From NCBI GenBank assembly GCA_043228905.1, contig JBHGNT010000014.1, forward strand, positions 8,308,001 through 8,372,000: DNA of 64,000 nucleotides, written 5' to 3'. This stretch comes from Azolla caroliniana (taxonomy: Eukaryota > Polypodiophyta). Position 1 is the first letter of the stretch, and each line of letters starts with the position of its first letter. Shown here piece after piece: positions 43,101-51,875 of this stretch. Both the position numbers and the translations under genes were made by a program. The notes beneath the pieces were generated by a model, which was not told the DNA's origin, did not search any database, and was given only the letters and a program-made list of their open reading frames with translations.

Positions 43101-43218
43101 TGTTGACGACTTATGTTGCAATTCGAAATGCCATGACCACTTGGGGCTACTCCGTTTGACGTTCGAAAAATGCAGAACCTATCAACTCTCTCTCAACCCG
43201 CTCAAGTGTCAGTTCTAG
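40195..43218 (+). CDS. pol: F pol, first part: knuckles, protease 1, RT
   Basis: Same frame as gag; the first ATG is 40228. Two more zinc knuckles: CFNCQGPHMVSKC (about 40549) and CPGCGKEHLVPDC (about 40723). Protease 1: CDAIINTGAGVSIVS with AAC (Asn) at 41590-41592 in place of the catalytic Asp, and CLLGRPFLR near 41800. RT: FAWSYVNMKGVPAEVVTHSI, WVSPIVVVPKKNGQIRICVDYRQVN, YSFIDGFSGYNQISVV, MPFGLTSALSTYQRA, SYVDDL (43099-43110). It ends at an in-frame TAG (43216-43218) in the KCQF...ILGHVVS region, inside a domain that should continue, so this stop is a break. Confidence 0.87.
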   Translation, partial: QAPTERYGQTPMVEHPRSPPPLSCPPLPAILPQQPPLPRIGARLAEMEYTTDNQTQVGTRTPEYEDPYREYGIEEEVLSHFVDFEGDQIPVYVLRGEQRGPPMGYRNNNGLRRSELKCFNCQGPHMVSKCPTKHEYYNRMAQRPRHLPLDTPPQPLAQGPTQQSQDLIEWFQREASCPGCGKEHLVPDCPEKKKRVGTNLLSIVPSRIGANVITRAQRLAHNLKYQDQGLLVTARKRCKSMKNNSTQTSKQDQEPEGDTETLPVNPNQELPAHLAAYPNPVAKKQKVEEYIKLIHHEQFEKSLSLPSLNFEQLEEWVNPSPPPFVTPTDTPVCHPTSIKEVNTTLLQQILNLRLRLILREVQSYIGTFTIDNPLLRPLLAKEIEFTLEELLKLDVQPWHDVLRRLNGGLSAGYGEGIHTHTPRTSTVLKQPEGLPVDVHEAHFESDDTSFTLPVCVNGKTCDAIINTGAGVSIVSYECWCKWGSPKMMPSEVKLQMADGSIQRPEGMIPSHHFTIHRMEFNLTFVVTRSSNHVAYKCLLGRPFLRISHLVMDFGNDIIYMRKDNKTFRIKAYTQKVHEQEGSPLIDDWSETTEFETNLLACNPAKTVQLLTRGQHFPQSPITSKEENARERDDQSVTSETSEMNWVHALATTDAMYPIGTKCCDENGETISCFNVITLGPRRKDVDVEDEERAQRVTRPGDVTTTQEAVTEADFLEHFKLYEQGSRAVACKRPQRNPQGLGEVYDGPPRVKEINLGKGADSKLVFIATDLQPDEEASLITLLIEFSDVFAWSYVNMKGVPAEVVTHSIPMRADARPIRQRPRPMNPNYAQQVKAEINKMLAAGIIYPIERTTWVSPIVVVPKKNGQIRICVDYRQVNEATIKDNYPVPYIEHLLERTAGAEVYSFIDGFSGYNQISVVPEDQHKTAFATEFGTFAYKQMPFGLTSALSTYQRAADHIFAARLCQGVESYVDDLCCNSKCHDHLGLLRLTFEKCRTYQLSLNPLKCQF

Positions 43219-44758
43219 GTCAAGCACGGAATAATATTAGGACACGTCGTGTCCCGCCACGGGATCTCGAACGACGAGGCAAAAGTAAAACTCATCCTCG
43301 ACATGCCACCCCCCACGAACGAGAAACAACTACATGGGTTCATGGGATATGCGGGTTACTATAGACGCTTCATTAAGATGTTCGCCGGACAAGGCTAGAC
43401 CACTCTACTCCCTATTAAAGCAGTTCGTATGGACAGAGGAATGCACACACTCCTTCAAACTCTTGAAAGAGTGCCTAACTAAGGCTCCCATCCTCCGGCC
43501 TCCCAACTGGACCAAAGAATTCCACGTGCACACTGACGCTTCCGCCTTCGCGATTGGTGCAGTGCTAGCCCAACCCGGTGAAGGGGCACTCGACCTACCG
43601 GTCACCTTCGCTAGTCGCCAGCTAAATGCCGCGGAACGAAATTACTCCACGACGGAACGGGAGGCTTTGGCCATGGTCTACAGCGTAAAGAAATTCCGCC
43701 ACTACCTGTTGGCGTCCCGGTTCTCGTTTTTTGTAGACCATCAGGCCCTACTCTACTTAGTAAACAAAACTCATGCCACTGGACGCATCTCACGATGGAT
43801 TGTAACGTTACTCGAATTCGACTTCAAGGTAGTAGTGAGAAAAGGGAAAGACCATGTACTCGCCGATCATTTCTCCCGGATTCCCAACGGAGAAGAAGCC
43901 ACTGGGGTCGATGATGAAACACCAGATGCAGCATTATTTGCAATCGATACCGTACCAGCATGGGCATCAGACATAGTTCGCGTCCTAACCGAAGGAGCGT
44001 CCTTCCTAAAACAACTACCACGAACACACGCACGTGCCTTGCTAAAGAATTGTGGCCCCTTCACGATGCTCCGAGGCAATCTATACCGTCGAGGTAATGA
44101 CAATCTACTTCGGAGGTGTATAACAGACCATGATGTCGTCACCACCCTCGAACAAGCTCATTGCGGGGGCGGAAGTGGTCATTTCAATCACGAGACCACT
44201 GCGCGCAAGATCCTTCAGTCCGGCCTATGGTGGCCAACACTCTTCAAAGACACATACGCGTACGTACGTCGCTGTGACGAGTACCAACGTTTCAAACACC
44301 CGCTAAAAGCGAATTTTAATACGTTAAACTCGGTGGTGGCATGGCAACCATTCGAGAAATGGGGTATCGACTTTATCGGCCCAATCAGCCCAGCTTCCAA
44401 CCTCAACCGATACATAATAACCGCCACCGACTACGCCACCAAGTGGGTTGAAGCGAAAGCTTGCGTTAACGCTGACGCGGGTAGTACCGCCAAATTCCTA
44501 TATGAAAATGTCATCGTACAGTTTGGATGTCCGCTCGAAATCATTAGTGACCGAGGCTCACATTTCTTGAACAAGGTGATAGCACATTTATTAGGGGAGT
44601 TTTTGGTGACACACCGCAAAAGTTCTCCTTATTACCCTCGATGCAACGGACAAGCGGAAAGCACAAATAAGGTGCTATGTGCAGTACTCACAAAGATAGT
44701 CGCTGCCTCCCGATCTGATTGGAGCACCAAACTCCAAGCAGCATTATGGGCTTTCCGT
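43219..44758 (+). pseudogene. pol: F pol, second part: RNase H and integrase N-side
   Basis: After the TAG, the same frame reads VKHGIILGHVVSRHGIS and HGFMGYAGYYRRFIKMFA, then one extra base near 43386 shifts to the frame of DKARPLYSLLKQFVW. RNase H: VHTDASAFAIGAVLAQ, YSTTEREALAMVYSVKKFRHYLL, FVDHQALLYLV, HVLADHFSRI. Integrase: HCGGGSGHFNHETTARKILQSGLWWP, then CDEY, where the second zinc cysteine is Tyr (44282-44284, TAC). Core: WGIDFIGPI, ATDYATKWVEAKA, IISDRGSHF, GQAESTNKV, so all three catalytic residues are present. Interrupted by A2 after WAFR. Confidence 0.88.
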
Positions 44759-45397
44759 TGTCGTAGTGTATTTTGTACACTACGTGAAAAACGTATATAG
44801 TATTAGATTCAATAAAAAATGAAGAAATAGAAGAAAATAGCAAAATAAATGGAACATGCATAGGGCAAGATTCGAACCTTGCACCTCCATGTTAATAATG
44901 TAATGTCTTACCATTACACTAGCATTTCATTAGTCTTAAAGCATAGATGTCCCACATAGAAAGGTAAATTCACGCTAGGATAAACATTAGAAAAACGCAT
45001 AACAAAAGAAAAAGCTACACATACACATCTAGCGTGCATGATAAAAAACGCACAAGTTAGAAAAAAGCATGATCACTTTAGATAAAGCATATAGTCTATC
45101 TATAGGAAAAGCATGGGGTCTATAGTTAGAGAAAAAGCATGGATTACTAAGACTTCCTCATCACTACATAAGGATAGGAAGCACAATGTAATTATGTGAA
45201 AAATATTTGGAAACTAGATATGTTTCTAAAAAACACCAATTAATAAACTATACTCGTGGGATTCACGAGTTTGCTATAACTCTTTCTTACAACATATTTA
45301 TATTCTTATTAGCCTTAAAACTCTCTTCTTCCTAGTCCAAAACCCCAGTGGTTCCCACCCGACTCACGCAAACGATCCGGAGCCGAAAGGCACGACA
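44759..45397 (+). repeat. A2 5' LTR (639 bp)
   Basis: TGTCGTAGTG... to ...GGCACGACA. The antisense tRNA-like block is at 44862-44930. The 3' end (CTAGTCCAAAACCCC onward) matches A1. Confidence 0.95.
44862..44930 (-). other. tRNA-like segment in A2 LTR
   Basis: Minus text CTAGTGTAATGGTAAGA (A-box match TAGTGTAATGG), then GCAAGGTTCGAATCTTGC (B-box match GGTTCGAATC). An identical copy is at 47565-47633 in the 3' LTR, and a relative is in the solo LTR at 34851-34918. Confidence 0.6.
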
Positions 45398-45401
45398 CAG
45401 T

Positions 45402-45419
45402 TGGTGAACCCGACGTGAA
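45402..45419 (+). other. A2 primer-binding site (tRNA-Trp type)
   Basis: TGGTGAACCCGACGTGAA, four bases after the LTR; identical over its core to A1 and E. Confidence 0.8.
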
Positions 45420-45435
45420 GGCGGGTGGCAAGGAG

Positions 45436-47460
45436 ATGGAGAATCAACAAGAGGCAATGAGCATAACGATGATGATGATGTTCGAGCGGATGCTACAAGA
45501 ACAACGAGTGATGTCGGAGATCACGGGGGCAGTAAAGCGGCTCGTACAACGAAACGGACAATTCAACGGAAACGATGTGTCACGCTATCTACGTGACTAC
45601 AAGGCGGAGATGATACGATGTGGGATACCGGAAGGATTGCAAGTGACATCCTTCAATCGGGTGGCCACGGATGAGCTACAAGAGAGAATCCACAAGATAC
45701 GGCAACAAAACTCGACATGGGGGTCATTCGAAGAAGCTTTACGAGAGGCATATGATTACAAGAGATCAAAGGGACAAGATCGGCGAAAATTCGACGAATG
45801 GGTGGCATCGGAGAAGACCCACCGAAGTGCAACACAAGCATTCCTAGAGTTCGAGAATCGTTTTGCTCAACTCTCGGAGCGGGAACAACGGTTGGTGGGG
45901 GAGGATAAAGTCCTAATGTTCGTAAAATCGATCGATCGAAAAGAAAGGATGGACATTGGGATCGAACTCGAAGATGATGACGGTGCGAACGGCCTTACCG
46001 AGGATTGGGCTAAAGTCGAAAGGGTATGCCGAAGACATGATGAAAGGAAGCTGAGAATCTCGTCAACAACGACATGGCCCATGAAGGATGGTCGATTGAG
46101 GAAAAACGATGAAGCCAATATGAAGGCCGAAATACAACATGATGGTACCACGGGAGAAAGAGTGGAACAAGACACCCACTCGTCTTGTGAAAGAACGATG
46201 GCGAAGGATAAGGCCGATAATTCAAGTGTAGAAGGAAATTTCGGGATACAAGTGCCCGAGACATCGGGTCAAAAAGGGGTAAGCATAATAGATGTTTGCA
46301 TAATTGATGCAGATAAAGAGTGTGAAGCGGATGTGATTAAGGAGGTAGCCACAAAAGACGAAATCGAATCGGAGGTGGCTATGGACGAATCAATGGCGGA
46401 TTGCGATATCGAGACTTCCCCACCACTGATTCCAGAGACTCCGGCGGTTGCGATCGAAAGGCAACGTGAGACCGAAGAGACGGAAGGTGGCAGAGAGAAA
46501 ACGAATGTCGAAGCCGACGAATACGATGAAGAGATAGCCGAGAAGAATGCTAAGGGTGAAACTACGAAAGAAGGTAATACCGAGGATTCATGCCAACAAT
46601 ATCTAGAGACTTCGGCGGTTGTGTCCGAGAACCAACGTGAGACCGGAGAGACGGGAGATGGCGGCGAGGAAGGTAAAGTCGGAAGTCGGTTCGGATGGAA
46701 AATGATCCATCCGAAATTCCAATCTAAAAGAAAGTGCGACAATGCGGAGGTCGGGTCTACGACGGGAGAAGCGCGTAATACAGAGCACGCTCTACGGCGA
46801 ATAAAGAAACGCGTGTTATGGCGAATAAAGAAGCACGCGCTACGGCGAGAAAAGAAGCATGCATTACAACCACATGAGGACCGAACAACGAGCACATATC
46901 GGAGGACCTACGTAGCGAACAACGGAAAGAAGTGCCGAAAGTCGAACCGGACAAGGCAGGTGAAAACGAAGAAAAGAAAGCAAATCCGGACGAAAAGAAA
47001 AGAAAAGAAACCGACCCGAAAGAGCACTGAATCGGTAAAAACCGATCAACCGAGTCCGGATCGACCGAATACAAATCGGAAAGGAAGCCGAACTAAACGA
47101 AAGACGATCCGACGAGACCGAATCGGAAGTAAGCTAATCCGACTAAGCCGAAAATCCGAAAAGAAGTCGAGATTGATGAAGAAAAGAAAGAGGGCAAGAA
47201 AAGATACTACCGCGGATGACAAGGACCAAGCGGGCCATGCAAAAAGCGAACGAAGACTATGGTGGATCGGATGTCGACAATGGTTCGGGTGGAAAGAATG
47301 GATGTGCTCCAAATGGAGAGACAAAGTCAACATAACAAGAGAAGTCGAGGGTACTACGAGCCGGCAACGAAACCAATCGGGTAGAGACCGGACGGAGGAG
47401 ACTAACAAACACCAACAACTTCGGCACATACCGGAGGATGTGCGGGTTCGGAGGGGGTGA
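45436..47460 (+). CDS. gag: A2 Gag-like protein with acidic/basic tail
   Basis: 674 codons from the first ATG after the primer site, no interruption. Residues about 10-190 match A1 gag (FERMLQEQRVMSEI, VQRNGQFNGNDVSRYLRDYKAEM, GLQVTSFNRVATDELQ) and E gag (DEWVASEKTHRSATQAFLEFENRFAQLSEREQRLVGEDKVLMFVKSID). Residues about 225-435 are acidic with an internal repeat (ETPAVAIERQRETEETEGG; ETSAVVSENQRETGETGDGG). Residues about 440-620 are strongly basic (KTKKRKQIRTKRKEKKPTRK). There is no zinc knuckle and no protease box; the basic block may bind RNA in its place. The stop codon lies inside the polypurine tract (GGAGGGGGTGAG). Confidence 0.9.
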   Translation: MENQQEAMSITMMMMFERMLQEQRVMSEITGAVKRLVQRNGQFNGNDVSRYLRDYKAEMIRCGIPEGLQVTSFNRVATDELQERIHKIRQQNSTWGSFEEALREAYDYKRSKGQDRRKFDEWVASEKTHRSATQAFLEFENRFAQLSEREQRLVGEDKVLMFVKSIDRKERMDIGIELEDDDGANGLTEDWAKVERVCRRHDERKLRISSTTTWPMKDGRLRKNDEANMKAEIQHDGTTGERVEQDTHSSCERTMAKDKADNSSVEGNFGIQVPETSGQKGVSIIDVCIIDADKECEADVIKEVATKDEIESEVAMDESMADCDIETSPPLIPETPAVAIERQRETEETEGGREKTNVEADEYDEEIAEKNAKGETTKEGNTEDSCQQYLETSAVVSENQRETGETGDGGEEGKVGSRFGWKMIHPKFQSKRKCDNAEVGSTTGEARNTEHALRRIKKRVLWRIKKHALRREKKHALQPHEDRTTSTYRRTYVANNGKKCRKSNRTRQVKTKKRKQIRTKRKEKKPTRKSTESVKTDQPSPDRPNTNRKGSRTKRKTIRRDRIGSKLIRLSRKSEKKSRLMKKRKRARKDTTADDKDQAGHAKSERRLWWIGCRQWFGWKEWMCSKWRDKVNITREVEGTTSRQRNQSGRDRTEETNKHQQLRHIPEDVRVRRG

Positions 47461-47461
47461 G

Positions 47462-48100
47462 TGTCGTAGTGTATTTTGTACACTACGTGAAAAACGTATA
47501 TAGTATTAGATTCAATAAAAAATGAAGAAATAGAAGAAAATAGCAAAATAAATGGAACATGCATAGGGCAAGATTCGAACCTTGCACCTCCATGTTAATA
47601 ATGTAATGTCTTACCATTACACTAGCATTTCATTAGTCTTAAAGCATAGATGTCCCACATAGAAAGGTAAATTCACGCTAGGATAAACATTAGAAAAACG
47701 CATAACAAAAGAAAAAGCTACACATACACATCTAGCGTGCATGATAAAAAACGCACAAGTTAGAAAAAAGCATGATCACTTTAGATAAAGCATATAGTCT
47801 ATCTATAGGAAAAGCATGGGGTCTATAGTTAGAGAAAAAGCATGGATTACTAAGACTTCCTCATCACTACATAAGGATAGGAAGCACAATGTAATTATGT
47901 GAAAAATATTTGGAAACTAGATATGTTTCTAAAAAACACCAATTAATAAACTATACTCGTGGGATTCACGAGTTTGCTATAACTCTTTCTTACAACATAT
48001 TTATATTCTTATTAGCCTTAAAACTCTCTTCTTCCTAGTCCAAAACCCCAGTGGTTCCCACCCGACTCACGCAAACGATCCGGAGCCGAAAGGCACGACA
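47462..48100 (+). repeat. A2 3' LTR (639 bp)
   Basis: Same length as the 5' LTR, and I see no difference by eye. Preceded by the polypurine tract 47449-47461. Confidence 0.95.
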
Positions 48101-49841
48101 CCGTACTTCCTACAAAGTCGCAACTCGCCACACACCATTCAAACTGGTGTACGGGCAAGAAGCAGTATTACCCATCGAGTTCCTTGTCCCTAGCCTCAGG
48201 ATCGCCGTAAAGGAACGATGGGAAGGGGACCCCCTCCCGTCATGCCTAGAGAACCTAGAACGACTGACAGAAACTCGCCTTCTCGCATTCCAGGCACTCT
48301 TGGCAAAGAAAGCCAATAGAAAGGTGTGGCACGACAATAAAGTCAAGAACAAAGACCCCGCAGAAGGCGACATGGCCCTTAAATTCTCCTCTCAACGACA
48401 CAAGAAGAAGTTGAAGCTACGGGGCGAAGGCCCGTATGTGGTTTCAGAGGTTACCAAGACAGGAGCATGTCGCCTACGCATGATCGAAGGTTTTGACATC
48501 CCCGGGTTCATTAATGGGAGCAAGCTCAAACGTTACTATGGACCCCTCACACTCGAGGCTCTACTCACGGCTCGGCAACGAGAGGTAGAGGCCAAATTTA
48601 AAGCCTCCGAAGGCCGAATGGCCCTGCTCGAAACCAACCTGCGCAACACGCAAGCGAAATTGAAGCGACAGGGACACGCCCATCCGACAGCCATGGCTCG
48701 GGCGGCCAACTCTAATGATGGGACAATACAACTACAATGTCGTGTCGACGACATGCCTTTGTCGGCGGTAATCGACACAGGAGCATCGCTAACCCTTTTC
48801 TCCTTTGAAACATGGAGACGTCTAGGTTGCCCAAACCTCGAAGTGTGCATCGACAACTTCCGTGGCTTCGATGGGTCTACGTCATGTTGCTTGGGAATCT
48901 TCGGGTGTAACATCAAGACAGAATACAGCGCGCACTTAATCCAAGTTTGGGTACTCCCACCCGGAGTGATGCACACACAATGCCTCCTCGGTTTAGATTG
49001 GTGTCACATAAGCGAATGTCTCCTATCACCTAGCAAACACATCGTCTCTTTTCAAACAGGAGGTGGGCTGAAGTCTGAGGACCTCCTCGCAACAACACTC
49101 GAATCACATCCCGTTGTCCTCGCTGACCCCCAAAGCGTGGAGCTACCCAAACAAGCAACACACCGACACCCATTGGCCGCCCATAGCCAATGCAACACTT
49201 ACAGTAGAACACAGACACCCAAACTACGAGAATGGGTGAACGTCCACGCTGTGTTCGCTGAAGGCCCACGCTACGGAGAGCGTGCGGTATGGCGAGTCAG
49301 GAAAATACTCACAACCGCACAAGGGTGGCACAATGGCGCCACTAGCGTCTGGGTCCCGAAACGAAGCCGACTCCCCAGTCTCGATCATACCACGCCTGCA
49401 GGGGACATCAATGAACCCCAAGACGCGGAGTCGCTCAACCAAACCAAACGCCAACATCCATTGGCCACCCAAGACCAGCGCGACGTTGACGTCAGAACAC
49501 GAACACCCAAACCACGGGAATGGGTGAATGTTCACGCTGTTTTTGCGGACGGGCAACGTTGTGGAGAACCCGCCATTTGGCGAGTCAAAAAGACACTCAC
49601 AACAGCACAAGGTTGGTACAAAGGCACCACTAGCTTTCGGGTCCCGAAACGAAGCCAACTCCCCAGTCGCGATCATACCACGCCTGCAGGGGACACCCGA
49701 AAAGCACACACATCGGCCCGGTATCCCGCCCAGGCTAAAGCCACAGGAAGCGACAAGCCTAAACAACGGAGAGACCGAACACCCCGTAGGAAGGTTTCAC
49801 AAATCCTCCCCACCCCCTTAACAAACATGCCGCAGGTTTAG
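48101..49841 (+). CDS. pol: F pol, third part: integrase end, protease 2, duplicated tail
   Basis: It continues the integrase after A2: TSYKVATRHTPFKLVYGQEAVLPIEF, KKLKLRGEGPYVVSEVTKTGACRL. After about 40 helical residues comes a second retropepsin-like domain: LQCRVDDMPLSAVIDTGASLTLFS with an intact DTGA (48774-48785), a flap-like GFDGSTSCCLGIFG, and CLLGLDWCHIS (about 48981). Then two tandem 96-residue repeats (from about 49152 and 49440), each with REWVNVHAVFA, GWxxGxTS and VPKRSxLPSxDHTTPAGD. It ends at TAG 49839-49841. Open throughout. A protease after integrase is not the usual gypsy order. Confidence 0.82.
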
Positions 49842-50643
49842 ATCCTTAAAAGTCACAGATCCGGAACCTCACACGATACCCAAGTGACACTCCCTCCACA
49901 GTCGCATCCTCAAGGTTCCTCAAAAGCCCTTAATTTACCCAATCCCCTACCACGTTCCTCGGAGACCCCCGTTTAGACCGCCCTCACCATCGATATCCGA
50001 ATCCTTTTTTATTTTTTATTTTATTTTTTGTTTTATTTTTTATTTTCTATTATTTTTTTTGTTTGTTAATTTTATTTATTTATTTATTATCTATTTAGTT
50101 ATTTTTATTTTTTAATTAATTTATTTATTTTTATATTTTATTTAATTATTTTTATTTTTATATTTTATTTTATTTTATTTTATTTTATTATTTATTTTTT
50201 ATTTTCTATTTTTTTTTTTTTTTTTTTTTTTTTTATTTTTTATTTTTTTATTTTTTATTTTTTATTTTTTTTTATTATTTATTATTTATTATTTATTATT
50301 TTTTAATTTTTAACTTTTAATTTTTTTAATTTTTTTAATTTTTTTAATTTTTTTGCTTTTTCTTTTCTTTCGTTTTTCTCCTTCTTCTTCTTCTTCTTCT
50401 TTTTTCTCCTTCTTCTTTGCTCTACCTCCCCTCCCTCCTTTTTTTCACCCTCCTCTTTCTGCTTGTCCCCTCCCTTCTCACTCCACGCTTCCACGCTCTG
50501 CAGTAGTCTTCCTCCCCTCCCCGCTCACACTATTCCTCCCCTTGCCCCCCCCAATCTCTGTTGTGGCTTTCTCCCACCCTTAGCAGCCCCGCCCCTCCTC
50601 CACCGGTTGCCTGCGCCGGTCGCCGCCTCGCCTCCCCCACACC
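49842..50643. other. F low-complexity spacer
   Basis: 49985-50350 is almost pure T/A (TTTTAT runs), and 50350-50720 is CT-rich. No coding signal. Confidence 0.7.
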
Positions 50644-51603
50644 TTGCTTTCCCACGCCTTGGGTAGGCCCTCCCTTCCCCCCCCTCTCTCTCGTTTTGAC
50701 ACACCACACTGCACTCCCCTCGTACCTGCCCTTCGTTCCTCTGCTGGGGCCATGGCCGCCGCCATGACGCTGTCCTCCTCCTCTTATCACCGGCACACTA
50801 CGGGCCTCCCAGCCGTGGCGGCCATCGCCGGCACACTACGTCTACTCTACTCCCGTGGCGGCCATCGTCGTTGCCATGTCGCCGCCACCCCTCCTCGTGG
50901 CGGTGCCCGTCCACGCTGCCCCACCGTCCCGACGTTTTTTCTCTCTTTCCCTTCTTTCTTTTGTTCCCCCCGAGGTGGTTGCGACAGCTGCCTCGTCGTT
51001 TCACCCTCCCCACGTCATTGGCCGTTTCCAGCCCACTCCACCGCGTGGTTCGAGGGACCCAACCCCTCGAACCACCCGTTGTTCGAGGGGCCAAACCCCT
51101 TGAACTCCCCGTTGTTCGAGGGGCCCAACCTCTCGAACTACACAACGTTCGCGGGGCCCAACCCCTCGAACTCCCCATTGCCCGAGGGGTCCAACCCCTC
51201 GAACTACACAGCGTTCGAGGGGCCCAACCCCTCGAACTCCCCGTTGTTCGAGGGGCCCAACCTCTCGAACTACACAGCGTTCGAGGAATCCAACCCCTCG
51301 AACTACACAGTGTTCGAGGGGCCCAACTCCTCGAACCACACCCGGCCCAACCCCTCGAACTACACAGTGTTAGAGGGGCCCAACCTCTCGAACTACGCAG
51401 CGTTCGAGGAATCCAACCCCTCGAACTACACAGTGTTTGAGGGGCCCAACTCCTCGAACCACACTCGGCCCAACCCCTCGAACTACATAGTGTTCGAGGG
51501 GCCCAACTCCTCAAACTACACCCGGCCCAACCCCTCGAACTACACAGTGTTCGAGGGGCCCAACTCCTCGAACCACACGTTGTTCGAGGAGTACAACTCC
51601 TAG
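50644..51603 (+). other. F low-complexity frame with FEGPNPSNYT repeats
   Basis: An open frame of 320 codons. The first 140 codons are Pro/Ala/Arg-rich with no domain. The rest is the 33-bp minisatellite read as an 11-residue repeat (FEGPNPSNYTV and variants). Overlapping frames are open on the other strand too, so openness alone is weak evidence. It may be non-coding. Confidence 0.35.
51046..51592 (+). repeat. 33-bp palindromic minisatellite, about 16 copies
   Basis: Unit TTCGAGGGG CCCAA CCCCTCGAA + about 10 bases. Each unit is a 9-bp perfect inverted repeat around a 5-base loop, so every unit can form a hairpin. Some units have CC to TC or GG to AA changes that weaken the stem. Confidence 0.9.
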
Positions 51604-51844
51604 ACCACGTAACCCTTCGTTGTAACGTTATTGCGAAGTTAGGACCAAAAATAATAAATAAATAAATAACACAGGTGGGGGGGAATTTATGGCAACTACT
51701 CGAACTCGCTGCTTCGTCACCACATTTACCCGAGTTACTCCGTAGTTAGGACTCCACGTCCCACTCCCAAAAAAAAAAAAAAAACCCAGCCGGGGAATCT
51801 ATTGAAACTACCCATACTTGCTGATTCATCACCACAGTTACCTA

Positions 51845-51865
51845 TACTAATATTTTTCCTCGCAG
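51845..51865 (+). promoter_or_regulatory. Possible 3' splice site before F downstream frame
   Basis: TACTAAT (branch-point consensus) then TTTTTCCTCGCAG, 10 bases before the ATG at 51876. The branch-to-AG distance is short (about 14 bases). A spliced subgenomic RNA would explain how a frame 10 kb inside the element is expressed. Donor not identified. Confidence 0.4.
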
Positions 51866-51875
51866 GTTCCCAACG

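Larger units (their letters stand above)
44755..48104 (+). mobile_element. A2: young gag-only LTR element (3,342 bp)
   Basis: The element proper is 44759-48100, flanked by the 4-bp target duplication CCGT (44755-44758 and 48101-48104). The LTRs are both 639 bp and I find no difference between them. Removing the element and one CCGT puts the F integrase back in frame (WAFR then TSYKVATRH). The internal region is 2,064 bp, and one open frame fills it from primer site to polypurine tract. It has no protease, RT, RNase H or integrase, so it must depend on Pol from elsewhere; A1 is the obvious type of donor. Confidence 0.95.

Noticed and set aside
44755-44758. 5-bp target duplication for A2
   Set aside because: The fifth bases differ (T before, A after); only CCGT matches, and removing 4 bp restores the frame of F.
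50798-51514. Minus-strand SSRGWAPRT repeat protein
   Set aside because: Antisense reading of the palindromic minisatellite.
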